A DNA stretch of 32,951 nt from Flavobacteriales bacterium (lineage in GTDB: Bacteria; Bacteroidota; Bacteroidia; Flavobacteriales; Schleiferiaceae). Below are positions 1 to 7,661 of the stretch, one piece after another. A program made the translations under genes and the position numbers. The stretch is taken from NCBI GenBank assembly GCA_002707525.1, contig PAND01000010.1, forward strand, positions 115,668-148,618, written 5' to 3'. Position 1 is the stretch's first letter; each line of letters starts with the position of its first letter. The notes under the pieces are model-generated. The model did not search any database. It saw only the letters and a program-made list of their open reading frames with translations, and had not been told where the DNA came from.

Positions 1-102
1 GAAATTGCGGAACATTTTAATATTCCTCTTGGTACCGTAAAGTCTCGTATCTTTCTAGCTCGCAAGAAAATGATGGAAAAGCTTGCAGACCAACGCCACT
101 GA
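1..102 (+). CDS. ECF-type RNA polymerase sigma factor, C-terminal end (partial)
   Basis: The window opens inside this gene; only the last 33 codons and the TGA stop are visible. The fragment reads as the end of sigma-70 region 4: [20 protein letters not shown] is the helix-turn-helix that contacts the -35 element, followed by a basic tail. The GTVKSR signature is typical of extracytoplasmic-function sigma factors. Only 23 bases separate its stop from the crtI start, so it is probably in the same transcript as the carotenoid genes or controls them. The ECF class is inferred from the HTH alone, because region 2 lies outside the window. Confidence 0.85.
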   Translation, partial: EIAEHFNIPLGTVKSRIFLARKKMMEKLADQRH

Positions 103-125
103 TTAACCGCCAACCGCCAATTAAC

Positions 126-1613
126 ATGAAATCAGTTATAGTTATCGGATCCGGTTTTGCCGGGTTGAGTGCCGCTTCCTTTTTAGCAAAGGAAGGGTAT
201 GATGTTACTGTCCTAGAGAAAAACGATCAACTAGGGGGCAGAGCTCGCTCTTATGAGAAAGACGGTTTTACCTTTGATATGGGTCCCAGCTGGTACTGGA
301 TGCCAGATGTTTTTGAAAGATATTTTTCTGAATTAGGTTCGAGTGTTCAAAAGCATTATGATTTAGTTCGGCTTGACCCATCATACCGGGTTGTATTTGG
401 TCAGAGTGAACATGAGGACCAAAGTCCTAGAATGACAGAGCTTGAGGCTATGTTTGATAAGTTAGATCCTGGTTCGGGATTAAGACTAAGAAAATTCCTC
501 AAGCAAGCCGAATACAAGTACAATGTTGGGATTAAGGATTTGGTATTTAAACCAGGGAGGTCATTAACTGAATTTTTAGATACAAGAATAGCGAAGGGAC
601 TTTTTCAATTGGATATGCTCAAAGACATGAGGAGACATGTCAATGAAGTAAGTGCTCATCCTAAACTAAAAGCAATACTGGAATTCCCTGTATTGTTTCT
701 AGGTGCTTTACCTCAAAACACACCTGCTTTATATAGTCTCATGAATTATGCAGACATGGCCTTAGGTACATGGTATCCTATGAAAGGCATGAACGAAATT
801 ATCAAGGGAATGGTAAGTGTAGCTAAAGAACTGGGTGTGAAGTTCAGAACATCTACGGAGGTTACTGGGTTTAAATATTCCGGAAACACTATTGTTGGCG
901 TACTCACTAAATCAGGTTCATTTTTGACTGATATTGTTGTTGGCGGAGCTGATTACCATCATATAGATCAGCACATAAGTGCACCTGAGTTCAGGGAATA
1001 CACCCCAAAATATTGGAATAACAGAAAAATGGCACCTTCGTCCTTACTATTCTATTTGGGGATTGAAGGCAAAGTACCAAATGTATTGCACCATAACTTA
1101 TTTTTTGATCACGAGTTAGACCAGCATGCACATGAAATCTATACGGACCCTAAATGGCCAACGAAGCCCTTGTTCTATGCAAGTGCGCCATCTAAAACAG
1201 ATGACAGCGTTGCTCCCAAAGGTTGTGAAAATATGTTCTTGCTCATGCCAACAGCACCGGGAATGGATGGAGATACAGAAGAAACTAGAGAGAAGTACTA
1301 CGATATGATGATGCATCGACTCGAAAAATTCACAGGGAGTAGCATCAAGGATAGAGTAGTAGTTAAGAGGTCTTTTGCGTATCAAGATTTTAAATCTGAA
1401 TACAACAGTTTTAAAGGAAATGCATACGGATTGGCCAATACCTTGAGTCAAACAGCCATCCTAAAGCCAAGATTAAAAAGTAAAAAAGTTTCTAACTTAT
1501 ACTTTGCAGGGCAACTTACTACTCCTGGTCCAGGTGTGCCTCCTTGTTTGATCAGCGGAGAAGTTGTTAGTAAGGAAATTGTTAAAGACCAAAAATTTAA
1601 GAAAGCAGTATGA
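126..1613 (+). CDS. crtI: Phytoene desaturase (CrtI family)
   Basis: FAD-dependent desaturase of carotenoid synthesis, expected to convert phytoene to lycopene in several steps at the membrane. The 495-residue length is normal for bacterial CrtI. The N-terminus carries the dinucleotide-binding motif GSGFAG (residues 8-13) with a following acidic residue E31, then the GGRARS segment (38-43) common to amine-oxidase-fold desaturases. The C-terminus has the CrtI signature NLYFAG (457-462) followed by TTPGPGVPP, which closes the FAD site. It overlaps crtB by 4 bases (ATGA), so the two are translationally coupled. The number of desaturation steps, and phytoene rather than another carotenoid substrate, are inferred from the crtB pairing. 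Confidence in the family is very high. Confidence 0.95.
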   Translation: MKSVIVIGSGFAGLSAASFLAKEGYDVTVLEKNDQLGGRARSYEKDGFTFDMGPSWYWMPDVFERYFSELGSSVQKHYDLVRLDPSYRVVFGQSEHEDQSPRMTELEAMFDKLDPGSGLRLRKFLKQAEYKYNVGIKDLVFKPGRSLTEFLDTRIAKGLFQLDMLKDMRRHVNEVSAHPKLKAILEFPVLFLGALPQNTPALYSLMNYADMALGTWYPMKGMNEIIKGMVSVAKELGVKFRTSTEVTGFKYSGNTIVGVLTKSGSFLTDIVVGGADYHHIDQHISAPEFREYTPKYWNNRKMAPSSLLFYLGIEGKVPNVLHHNLFFDHELDQHAHEIYTDPKWPTKPLFYASAPSKTDDSVAPKGCENMFLLMPTAPGMDGDTEETREKYYDMMMHRLEKFTGSSIKDRVVVKRSFAYQDFKSEYNSFKGNAYGLANTLSQTAILKPRLKSKKVSNLYFAGQLTTPGPGVPPCLISGEVVSKEIVKDQKFKKAV

Positions 1614-2446
1614 AAGCATTATTTGACAGCGTAAGTATTCGTGCGTCCAGAATGACTACTAAAGCATATAGTACATCTTTTTCATTAGGTATTTTAGGTT
1701 TAGATAAAATATACCGTGATCCTATTTATGCAATCTATGGTTTTGTCCGTTTTGCAGATGAAATAGTTGATAGCTTTGAAGGGTATTCGCAAAAAGAACT
1801 CTTGGATCGATTTTGGAAGGACACTTATCTGGCATTGGACGAAAAAATCAGTTTGAATCCTATTTTGAACAGCTTTCAACAAGTAGTAAGTGCATTTGAT
1901 ATTGACCGAGAATTAATCGAGACGTTCTTAAAATCCATGGAAATGGATCTCTATAAAAATGACTACGACGAGGCGGGTTACAAAGCCTACATTCTTGGTA
2001 GTGCCGAAGTTGTGGGATTAATGTGCTTAAAGGTTTTTGTTGATGGCGACGAAAAAAGATACCAAGAGCTTAAGAAACCTGCTATGCAACTTGGTTCGGC
2101 ATTTCAAAAAATAAATTTTCTTCGTGATTTGAATGCAGATTACCATAGTTTAGGACGTACTTATTTTCCAGGAGTGGATTTAAATGAGTTCAATGAACAG
2201 GTCAAAGCAGAAATCGAAGCAGACATAGAGTTAGACTTTAGAGCAGGTTATCAAGGAATCAAACAGCTACCCAAGGGAGCGCGTTTTGGTGTTTACATAG
2301 CCTATGTATACTACTATAGTTTATTTAAAAAAATCTGCAGTACACATGCAGATATCATTTTGAATGAACGGGTTAGAATCTCGAATAAGCGTAAATATGG
2401 TTTGCTATTAAGCTCTTACGTGAGGCATACTATTAACTGGATTTAA
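1610..2446 (+). CDS. crtB: Phytoene synthase (squalene/phytoene synthase family)
   Basis: Condenses two geranylgeranyl diphosphates head to head to phytoene, the first committed carotenoid step. Both Mg-diphosphate binding motifs are intact: DEIVD at residues 50-54 and RDLNAD at 172-177, followed by the family's LGRTYFP segment (181-187). At 278 residues it is the usual size for Bacteroidota CrtB and all-helical in pattern. Its ATG lies within the crtI stop (ATGA overlap), and idi begins 9 bases after its stop. This ordering puts prenyl precursor supply, phytoene formation and desaturation in one message. A squalene synthase is less likely because of the direct coupling to crtI and the short length. 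Confidence 0.95.
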   Translation: MKALFDSVSIRASRMTTKAYSTSFSLGILGLDKIYRDPIYAIYGFVRFADEIVDSFEGYSQKELLDRFWKDTYLALDEKISLNPILNSFQQVVSAFDIDRELIETFLKSMEMDLYKNDYDEAGYKAYILGSAEVVGLMCLKVFVDGDEKRYQELKKPAMQLGSAFQKINFLRDLNADYHSLGRTYFPGVDLNEFNEQVKAEIEADIELDFRAGYQGIKQLPKGARFGVYIAYVYYYSLFKKICSTHADIILNERVRISNKRKYGLLLSSYVRHTINWI

Positions 2447-2455
2447 CTACCACAA

Positions 2456-2986
2456 ATGCTTGAACAAGTTATCCTTGTAGATTCGGAAGATAATCCAGTT
2501 GGGCTGATGGAGAAAATGGAAGCTCATCGCAAGGCGAAACTTCATCGTGCCTTTTCTGTATTCGCTATGAACGATAGAAATGAAATTATGCTTCAGCGCA
2601 GAGCGTTACACAAGTATCATAGCGGTGGATTATGGACAAATACTTGTTGTTCTCATCCAAGAGACGGGGAGACCGTTGAGCAGGCGGCAAAGCGTCGTTT
2701 AATGGAAGAGATGGGTTTTACATGCGAAGTAAAGAGCATTTTTTCGTTCATCTATAAAGCTGAACTCGATAACAACCTTACCGAACACGAATTAGACCAT
2801 GTATTAATTGCGCGCTACAACGAGCAGCCAAATATAAATGCTGATGAGGTAGATAGTTATGAATGGAGATCTGTGGACTGGGTAGCTAACGACATGAAGG
2901 AGAATCCGATTAAATATACAGAGTGGTTCAAGATAATATATGACAGATTCTTAAACTATTGGCACAATGAAGATCACGGTTTGTAG
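2456..2986 (+). CDS. idi: Isopentenyl-diphosphate delta-isomerase, type 1 (Nudix fold)
   Basis: Interconverts isopentenyl and dimethylallyl diphosphate, feeding prenyl chains to carotenoid synthesis. The 176-residue protein has the type 1 active site: TNTCCSHP (61-68) with catalytic Cys64 or Cys65 and metal ligand His67, the Nudix-like segment RRLMEEMGF (80-88), and the acidic pair in EHE (110-112) matching the second catalytic glutamate region. It starts 9 bases after crtB and its last 20 bases overlap the following PTPS gene. Type 1 Idi is optional in bacteria that use the MEP pathway, so it probably boosts flux into pigment here; that role is inferred from the context. Confidence 0.95.
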   Translation: MLEQVILVDSEDNPVGLMEKMEAHRKAKLHRAFSVFAMNDRNEIMLQRRALHKYHSGGLWTNTCCSHPRDGETVEQAAKRRLMEEMGFTCEVKSIFSFIYKAELDNNLTEHELDHVLIARYNEQPNINADEVDSYEWRSVDWVANDMKENPIKYTEWFKIIYDRFLNYWHNEDHGL

Positions 2987-3377
2987 AAAAGCACATTTTA
3001 ATGCAGCCCACAGGCTGCATAATCCAGCATTAACAAATGAGGAAAATGCTGCAGAATTTGGAAAGTGTAACAATGAATTTTTTCACGGTCATAACTATGA
3101 GTTAATCGTTCATGTTCACGGAGAAGTACATCCTAGAACAGGTTATTTAATGGATATGAAAGTACTTAAGGACATCATCAAAACAGAGGTGGAGGATTAT
3201 CTTGATCATAAAAACTTGAACATTCAGGTAGCTGAGTTCAAAACACTCAATCCTACTGCAGAACATATTGCTTATGTAATATGGAATAGATTACGAAGAG
3301 TTATTAATAATAATCTTGATTTGAAAGTAACGCTTTATGAAACTCCTCGCAATTATGTTGAGTATAACGGACAATAA
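2967..3377 (+). CDS. 6-pyruvoyl-tetrahydropterin synthase family protein (C-x5-HGH type)
   Basis: Zinc enzyme of the PTPS/QueD superfamily, 136 residues. Visible zinc ligands are His15 (AAHRL), His40 and His42 (HGHNY). The catalytic cysteine is Cys34 in FGKCNN, with DHKNLN (80-85) and Glu125 in ETPRN completing the active site and pterin anchor. The spacing C-x5-HGH matches the biopterin-type synthase; QueD of queuosine synthesis has C-x3-HGH. Its substrate would be dihydroneopterin triphosphate made by the GTP cyclohydrolase encoded 6 bases downstream. It overlaps the end of idi by 20 bases, so it sits firmly inside the carotenoid-photolyase operon. A QueD-like role cannot be ruled out from sequence alone, and no queC or queE neighbour is present. 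Confidence 0.85.
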   Translation: MKITVCRKAHFNAAHRLHNPALTNEENAAEFGKCNNEFFHGHNYELIVHVHGEVHPRTGYLMDMKVLKDIIKTEVEDYLDHKNLNIQVAEFKTLNPTAEHIAYVIWNRLRRVINNNLDLKVTLYETPRNYVEYNGQ

Positions 3378-3383
3378 AGAAAT

Positions 3384-4055
3384 ATGACACATCACGAAAA
3401 CAGATATACCGCTGAAGAATTAGAACAATTAGTTGAAGCACATTTAGGAACTTCTATTGACACTCCATTACGAGCAGATGCTTTTAAAATGAGTGATGAA
3501 GAAAAGGTTAAGTTGATCGAAACTAAGTTTCGTGATATCATGGAAATCTTAGGTTTAGACCTCACGGACGATAGCCTATCTGGTACACCATTAAGGGTAG
3601 CAAAGATGTATGTAAATGAAGCATTTGCAGGTCTAAATCCAAAGAATAAGCCTGAGTTGAAACTTTTTTCCAATAAATACGCTTACAACGAAATGCTTAT
3701 TGAAAAAAATATTCAAGTTCATTCTCATTGTGAACATCACTTTGTACCAATTATAGGTAAGTGTCATATTGCATATATTCCAAATGGTAAGGTCGTTGGG
3801 TTGAGTAAATTAAATCGCATTGTTCGTCATTATTCAAAGCGTCCTCAAGTTCAAGAACGTCTAACAAGACAAATAGCTGAAGCTTTAATGGGCGGTTTGA
3901 ATACTTCACATGTGGCAGTCTATTTAGAAGCAGAACATATGTGTGTTAAAACACGTGGTATTGAGGATAATGATAGTTCTACAATCACCATGGCATTTCA
4001 TGGTAAATTTGAAGAATCCATGAACAAAAAAGCATTTCTTGAGTCATTTAAATGA
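3384..4055 (+). CDS. folE: GTP cyclohydrolase I
   Basis: Converts GTP to 7,8-dihydroneopterin triphosphate, the entry to folate and biopterin synthesis. The 223-residue protein has the type IA zinc site: Cys116 and His119 in HSHCEHHF (113-120), and Cys187 in EAEHMCVKTRG. GLSKLNRIV (139-147) and RPQVQERLT (153-161) are further hallmarks of the fold. It begins 6 bases after the PTPS gene and shares an ATGA overlap with the photolyase. Adjacent to a biopterin-type PTPS, it most likely feeds a reduced pterin; a general folate role is also possible, and whether another folE copy exists cannot be seen here. Confidence 0.95.
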   Translation: MTHHENRYTAEELEQLVEAHLGTSIDTPLRADAFKMSDEEKVKLIETKFRDIMEILGLDLTDDSLSGTPLRVAKMYVNEAFAGLNPKNKPELKLFSNKYAYNEMLIEKNIQVHSHCEHHFVPIIGKCHIAYIPNGKVVGLSKLNRIVRHYSKRPQVQERLTRQIAEALMGGLNTSHVAVYLEAEHMCVKTRGIEDNDSSTITMAFHGKFEESMNKKAFLESFK

Positions 4056-5362
4056 TGAAAGAGGTAAGTATTTTTTGGTTCAGACGTGATCTTAGACTGG
4101 AAGATAATGCGGGTCTTTGGAAAGCATTAAAAAGTGGGCATCCTGTGGTGCCCATTTTCATTTTCGATACCAACATATTGAATCAATTAGAAGACAAAAC
4201 AGATCCTAGAGTATCCTTTTTACATCAAAGACTTCATACACTGAATGAGCAGCTCAAAACATATAACGCATGTTTAAAGGTTTTTTATGGTGCACCTTTA
4301 GAAGTATTCTCCCATTTAACAAGTGAATATTCCATTCAGGCTCTATTTTACAATAGAGATTATGAACCGTACGCGTTCACAAGAGATAAGGTAATATTTG
4401 AGTTGCTTAAGGCAAAAGATATAAATGTTGTTGGAGCTAAGGATCACGTAATCTTTGAAAAAGATGAAATCGTAAAGGCAGACGGTACACCGTATTTAGT
4501 ATTTAGTCCTTATGGCAGGGCATGGAGAAAGAAATTAAGTACATACCATTATGAATCGTATGCATCGGAAAAATACTGCATACATTTCTCCAATGAACAA
4601 GGCAGTCATATTCCGTCCTTGTCTGAGATGGGCTTCAAACCAACAACTATAGATCTACCAAGTGCAGAAATCAAATTGGAAACCATAAGTACCTATGATA
4701 AAACGAGAAATTTCCCAGGAATAGAAGATGGTACCACGCGTCTTGGTATGCATCTTAGATTCGGTTCTGTTTCAGTAAGGCATCTTTTGCAAAAAGCAAT
4801 CTCTGTCAATGATACATTTATCAACGAACTTATTTGGAGAGACTTTTTTCAAATGGCATTACACTACTTTCCCGAAAGTAGAGAAAAAGCCATTAAACCA
4901 AAGTACGATCGTATTCCCTGGGAAACTAATATGAATCATTTCGAAGCTTGGTGTTTGGGGCAGACAGGATATCCAATGGTGGATGCTGGTATTAGAGAAT
5001 TAAATGTTACGGGCTACATGCATAATAGAGTCAGAATGATTGTGGCCAGTTTCTTGACTAAGCACTTGTTAATTGACTGGAGATTAGGAGAGAGGTACTT
5101 TGCCGCTAAATTATTAGACTTTGATTTAGCAAGTAACATTGGCGGTTGGCAATGGGCTAGCGGCTCAGGACTAGATGCAGCACCTTATTTTCGAATTTTT
5201 AATCCGTCCTCTCAACTTGAAAAGTTTGACAAAGACCTCAAGTACGTAAAAAAATGGATTCCCGAATACGGCACAGAAAAATACCCGAATCCCATTGTTG
5301 ACCATAAATGGGCAAGGGAAAGATGCCTAGAAAGATTTAAAACTGCTCTGTCAAATGGTTAG
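4052..5362 (+). CDS. Deoxyribodipyrimidine photolyase / cryptochrome family protein
   Basis: Light-driven repair enzyme expected to split cyclobutane pyrimidine dimers using FADH-. The protein is 436 residues if the first ATG at 4052 is used; an adjacent second ATG at 4055 would shorten it by one. Domain order is the N-terminal antenna Rossmann domain (FWFRRDLRLEDN, 8-19) and then the helical FAD domain: TRLGMHLRFGSVS (229-241), WRDFF (262-266), TGYPMVDAGIREL (305-317), MHNRVRM (323-329) and GGWQWASGSGLDAAPYF (364-380). The bulk matches class I CPD photolyases. The antenna pigment cannot be told by eye. It is the last gene of the operon and ends in a 4-base overlap with the convergent gene. 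A signalling cryptochrome role is possible but less likely. Confidence 0.92.
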   Translation: MMKEVSIFWFRRDLRLEDNAGLWKALKSGHPVVPIFIFDTNILNQLEDKTDPRVSFLHQRLHTLNEQLKTYNACLKVFYGAPLEVFSHLTSEYSIQALFYNRDYEPYAFTRDKVIFELLKAKDINVVGAKDHVIFEKDEIVKADGTPYLVFSPYGRAWRKKLSTYHYESYASEKYCIHFSNEQGSHIPSLSEMGFKPTTIDLPSAEIKLETISTYDKTRNFPGIEDGTTRLGMHLRFGSVSVRHLLQKAISVNDTFINELIWRDFFQMALHYFPESREKAIKPKYDRIPWETNMNHFEAWCLGQTGYPMVDAGIRELNVTGYMHNRVRMIVASFLTKHLLIDWRLGERYFAAKLLDFDLASNIGGWQWASGSGLDAAPYFRIFNPSSQLEKFDKDLKYVKKWIPEYGTEKYPNPIVDHKWARERCLERFKTALSNG

Positions 5363-6786
5363 GCTTCTTTAGGCTCACCGTTGTATCCGAATAGCTTTTT
5401 ATCACGAATGACATGATGCACATATTCCGGTAAACATTCATCCCATCCTTCTTCACCACCACGTATTTGATTCAAAACTTCCCTAGAAAAGATATTCGTA
5501 ATGTTGTGGTCATACTCATCTATATCTATGATTCTATTATGGAAAATCAAATAATCAATAATAGGACGGAATCTTGGATGGATTTCGGCATCTTCCTTTC
5601 GCATTAATTTACCTTCATTTTCATGGTCAATAAAGGGGTAGACCATGATTTTTAAGTCTTTGGAGAAAATGCGTCCGAATGCCTCCAGAATACCACCTTG
5701 TAAATCTCTATAGTATTTGTCTTTAAACAATTCAGTTAGGTTATTAACTCCCATAACCAAGCCCTGTCTTTTCTTAGAGAAGCGCCCAAAATAATCCACG
5801 AGTTTATAATATTCCTGGTAATTGGAAATTAGTACTGTCTGGCCCAATGAACACAATATCTCTGCACGGTCTAAAAAATCTTGTTCATCTAGTTCTCCGT
5901 CAGATAAAAGGTTGTTAAGCGTAATTTCCCAAAGCACTACAGTTTTTTCAGCATTGACTTTACGATCCTCTGTGAACATATCGTATCCACGTTTAATCAT
6001 ATCCATGTTAACTTTAGTAACAGGCCTGAAAGAACCTCGCATAGCCAATACATGCTTTTTATACAGGAGTTCAGCTGGGAGTAAGTTGTTGCCTTCTGGC
6101 CCAAAAATCACCGCATCCGTATAACCATTTTTTATCAACTGTAAAGACATTAATCTATTGTCAACATCTTCGAAATCAGGACCTGTAAAATTAATTAAGT
6201 CTATTTCAATAGCATCTGAATCAATATTATCATACAGACTTTTTAAAAACTCTTTAGAATCTTCATAGAGCTTGTATGCTCCAAAAATCAAATTCGTTCC
6301 TAATCTACCTACTGTTTCCTGTTGATGTTTAGCTTCATTCTCATGAAGTCTAAAATGCAAAATGATTTCATTTGTTTGTTTTTGCGCTTCTGTTTGAAAC
6401 CGTATGCCCATCCATCCATGTCCTTTGAACGTTTTGGTAAAATTGATGGTGGCTACCGTATTTGCATAGGCAAAATATGTTTTATCAGGATGTACTTCAC
6501 GATCCAAACGTTTTTCAATCAAGCCATATTCGTGGTGTAACATTTTTTGAAGCCGACTCTGAGTCACATACCGTTGGTCTTCTTCAATACCATAAATATC
6601 ATCAGAGAAAGCTTTATCATATGCGCTCATTGCCTTTGCGATTGTACCAGATGCAGCACCTGCTCTGAAGAATTCTCGAACGGTTTCTTGCCCTGCGCCT
6701 ATCTCAGCGAACGTGCCATAAATATCAGAATTCAGGTTGATTTGTAACGCTTTTTGAGCGGTAGTGAGAGTGGTTCTTTGATTCAT
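5359..6786 (-). CDS. Conserved protein of unknown function (475 aa)
   Basis: I recognise this only as a widespread conserved soluble family without an established function; automated names given to relatives vary and should not be trusted. The N-terminus has a very distinctive conserved block, YGTFAEIGAGQE followed by FFRAGAASGTIAKAMSAYDK (about residues 23-59), then GHGWMGIRFQ (122-131). There is no signal peptide or membrane segment. It begins with ATG 95 bases from the divergent hydrolase gene, and its stop overlaps the photolyase stop by 4 bases on the other strand. Nothing in the neighbourhood ties it clearly to the pigment operon. Confidence 0.8.
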   Translation of the reverse strand: MNQRTTLTTAQKALQINLNSDIYGTFAEIGAGQETVREFFRAGAASGTIAKAMSAYDKAFSDDIYGIEEDQRYVTQSRLQKMLHHEYGLIEKRLDREVHPDKTYFAYANTVATINFTKTFKGHGWMGIRFQTEAQKQTNEIILHFRLHENEAKHQQETVGRLGTNLIFGAYKLYEDSKEFLKSLYDNIDSDAIEIDLINFTGPDFEDVDNRLMSLQLIKNGYTDAVIFGPEGNNLLPAELLYKKHVLAMRGSFRPVTKVNMDMIKRGYDMFTEDRKVNAEKTVVLWEITLNNLLSDGELDEQDFLDRAEILCSLGQTVLISNYQEYYKLVDYFGRFSKKRQGLVMGVNNLTELFKDKYYRDLQGGILEAFGRIFSKDLKIMVYPFIDHENEGKLMRKEDAEIHPRFRPIIDYLIFHNRIIDIDEYDHNITNIFSREVLNQIRGGEEGWDECLPEYVHHVIRDKKLFGYNGEPKEA

Positions 6787-6881
6787 TTAACCGACTTAGA
6801 TTCGTACTTCGTGCTAATTTAAAACTTCCTAACTTCGAAAAGTTCGTTTTCAAAAGGAAAATGAACAAAAAGTAGACCAAA

Positions 6882-7661
6882 ATGAGTAAAAAGACTGGAA
6901 GGCTTCGATTCTTAGGCACAGGAACCTCTCAGGGCATTCCAGTTATAGGTTGTGATTGCGATACTTGTACAAGCCTTGATTCAAAGGACAAACGACTCAG
7001 GAGTTCTATACATGTCATTTACAATGGTATTCATCTTCAAATTGATACCGGCCCCGATTTTAGATCTCAAATGCTACGCGATCAAATAACTCATGTAGAT
7101 GGTGTTCTTTTTACCCATGAACATCAGGACCATATCGCTGGTTTAGATGATGTTAGGCCAATTATTTTTAAGACAGGTTCGGCTATGCCTATTTTCGCTC
7201 AAGAGCGCGTTATCAATAGAATACGCAAGGTATACGATTATGCGTTTGAAGAGCAGCCCTATCCCGGAGCTCCACGTATCACTGCGAATAGCATTAAGGA
7301 CAAACCCTTTGCTGTAAAAGGGGTAGAGGTTGTGCCCATTCCAATCATTCATGGTCAATTGCCTATTCTTGGTTACAGAATAGGTCATATGGCTTATTTG
7401 ACGGACACTAATTTTATACCAGATAAATCCTATCAGTTGCTCAAGAATTTAGATGTATTGATTTTGGATGCGCTTCATCACCGCGAACATTTTAGTCATT
7501 TCACGCTAGAGCAAGCAATACTTCAAGCTAAAAAAATAGGTGCACGACAAACATATTTCGTACATATGAGTCACCATATGGGTACCCATGAAACAGTTTC
7601 GTGTCAACTACCTGAAGGAATGAACTTGGGTTATGATGGATTGGAAATAGATTTTTCTTAA
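6882..7661 (+). CDS. Metallo-beta-lactamase-fold hydrolase, PhnP-like
   Basis: A 259-residue cytosolic MBL-fold phosphodiesterase-like enzyme. The metal site is complete: THEHQDH (78-84) is the HxHxDH motif, IDTGPDFR (54-61) is the first strand motif, and further histidines lie at IHGQ, in DALHHREHFSHF and in VHMSHHMG near the C-terminus. An N-terminal GCDCDTC (23-29) supplies the structural zinc cysteines seen in PhnP, a phosphoribosyl cyclic phosphodiesterase. No phosphonate genes are nearby, so the substrate is unknown and the phn role should not be assumed. It is divergent from the gene at 5359-6786, and its stop overlaps that of the dihydroorotase-like gene by 4 bases. Confidence 0.88.
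   Translation: MSKKTGRLRFLGTGTSQGIPVIGCDCDTCTSLDSKDKRLRSSIHVIYNGIHLQIDTGPDFRSQMLRDQITHVDGVLFTHEHQDHIAGLDDVRPIIFKTGSAMPIFAQERVINRIRKVYDYAFEEQPYPGAPRITANSIKDKPFAVKGVEVVPIPIIHGQLPILGYRIGHMAYLTDTNFIPDKSYQLLKNLDVLILDALHHREHFSHFTLEQAILQAKKIGARQTYFVHMSHHMGTHETVSCQLPEGMNLGYDGLEIDFS

Noticed and set aside
105-118. Tandem AACCGCC repeat between the sigma factor and crtI
   Set aside because: Two 7-base units are too few to argue for a binding site or variable repeat; it may be chance.
1116-1451. Open frame of 111 codons antisense to crtI
   Set aside because: It lies wholly inside a well-conserved gene, and its predicted protein is rich in Cys, Phe and His with no recognisable domain; it is a by-product of crtI codon use.
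6831-6846. Nested small inverted repeats (AACTT-CGAA-AAGTT) between the divergent genes at 6786 and 6882
   Set aside because: Arms of 4-5 bases are expected by chance, and no regulator or promoter motif fits nearby.
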